Shown: piece after piece, positions 63,420-64,000 of the stretch | How the letters are laid out: each line of letters begins with the position of its first letter | Position numbering within the stretch: the stretch's first letter is position 1 | Assembly: GCA_021292105.1 (NCBI GenBank) | Contig: CM037857.1 | Coordinates: 41,888,916-41,952,915, forward strand | DNA: 64,000 bases | DNA from: Anadara kagoshimensis | Lineage: Eukaryota; Mollusca; Bivalvia; Arcoida; Arcidae | Reading direction: 5' to 3' | The notes under the pieces: model-generated | What the model was told of the DNA's origin: nothing | The model's database searches: none | The model's input: the letters and a program-made list of their open reading frames with translations, nothing else | Program-made: the position numbers and the translations under genes

Positions 63420-64000
63420 GACACTCGCCGATCCGTCACTGGCTTCAATGTGTTAAAACATTACATGCTAATGCAAAAAGAGGTTCAGGTGGTGTTGCTA
63501 TGTGTTAAATCTGAGCTGTATAATAAGTTCACAATTAATATACTTGATAATAGTGTTGAAGATATTTTATGGTTAGAGTTAAAAAGTGATGTTGAGACCT
63601 TGGTTATATGTGTATGTTATTTACCCCCTGAGAAATCATCTCGGAGTTGTGATGTTGAAGCTTTTTACATGACATTAATAAATCAAGTACACACGTACCA
63701 GTCTTTAGGACAATTATACATAGTTGGTGATTTTAATTCTAGAACTTCTGATTTATCAGACTATATTGAAGGTGTTGAAGAAATTAATCCACGTGAAACT
63801 ATTGATTTATACTCAAATTTTGCAGGTGATATGTTTATTGACTTTTTAGTTAACTGTAACTTATGTATGGTTAATGGGAGAGTAGGTAGACAAGATTTTA
63901 CGTGTATTAAAACAAATGGTAAGTCTGTTGTAGATTATGTTATTGTCCCACATGCTGAACAATTGTGTTATGTATCTGATTTTAATGTACATGTTATGTC
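63420..64000 (+). mobile_element. LINE (non-LTR retrotransposon), endonuclease domain, running off the window
   Basis: Plus-strand reading of an apurinic-like endonuclease domain. HWLQCVKTLHANAKRGSGGVA comes first, then after a one-base frame break LCVKSELYNKF, ICVCYLPPEKS, QLYIVGDFNSRTSDL, FIDFLVNCNLCMVNGR and KSVVDYVIVPHAEQL. The GDFN and SVVDYV motifs are hallmark endonuclease positions in LINEs of the CR1/Jockey type; I cannot assign the clade from this part. In this domain family, the enzyme nicks target DNA to start target-primed reverse transcription. The frame from about 63500 to the window edge is uninterrupted. The frameshift near 63500 (GGVAM then CVKSEL) would need to be a sequencing error if the copy were active. 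Reverse transcriptase would lie beyond the window. Confidence 0.85.

Overview
The window is eukaryotic, and most likely from a bivalve or related mollusc. Coding sequence is split into short exons with GT-AG (once GC-AG) introns. The intergenic DNA is AT-rich and full of relics of DNA transposons, LINEs and tRNA-derived SINEs. Several repeats have the molluscan look, such as the element that ends in a CTCAGGTGAGCT hairpin after a GGACGACGG run. C-type lectin genes occur in tandem. The species assignment is inference.

Layout. 1-15374 holds the last two exons of a plus-strand WD40 gene that I recognise as DYNC2I2 (WDR34), an intermediate chain of the cilia dynein-2 motor. The 14,957-bp intron between them consists of a sixfold echo of the exon end and splice donor, a dead mariner transposon, and a roughly 13-kb 35-bp minisatellite. 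The minisatellite carries two near-identical copies of a 572/573-bp hAT-like MITE. 15375-20020 is intergenic with several MITE-like elements. 20021-20850 and 28419-29150 are the 3' exons of two paralogous C-type lectin domain genes on the minus strand. Between them lie a LINE tail, a SINE, a second tRNA-like element, a composite repeat with 145-bp internal units, and dispersed repeats carrying perfect AGGTCA-N3-TGACCT palindromes.

From 29211 to a 1000-N gap at 60968, the sequence is one 31.8-kb satellite of a 40-bp unit with multi-scale higher-order structure (about 120 bp, 2.25 kb, 4.25 kb and 6.5 kb). It starts only about 60 bp upstream of a lectin exon, so any upstream exons of that gene must lie beyond the array or be lost. 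After the gap come unannotated AT-rich DNA, a 27-bp inverted repeat, and the start of a LINE endonuclease ORF that runs off the window.

I found no bacterial-type operon, CRISPR array, rRNA or intact functional transposase. The most unusual content is structural: two giant arrays in introns or gene flanks, an array that abuts a transposon end and shares its terminal bases, and repeated duplication of exon-end sequences. Single-base indels cluster in parts of both arrays and probably reflect sequencing or assembly noise, so copy numbers and long periods should be read as approximate.
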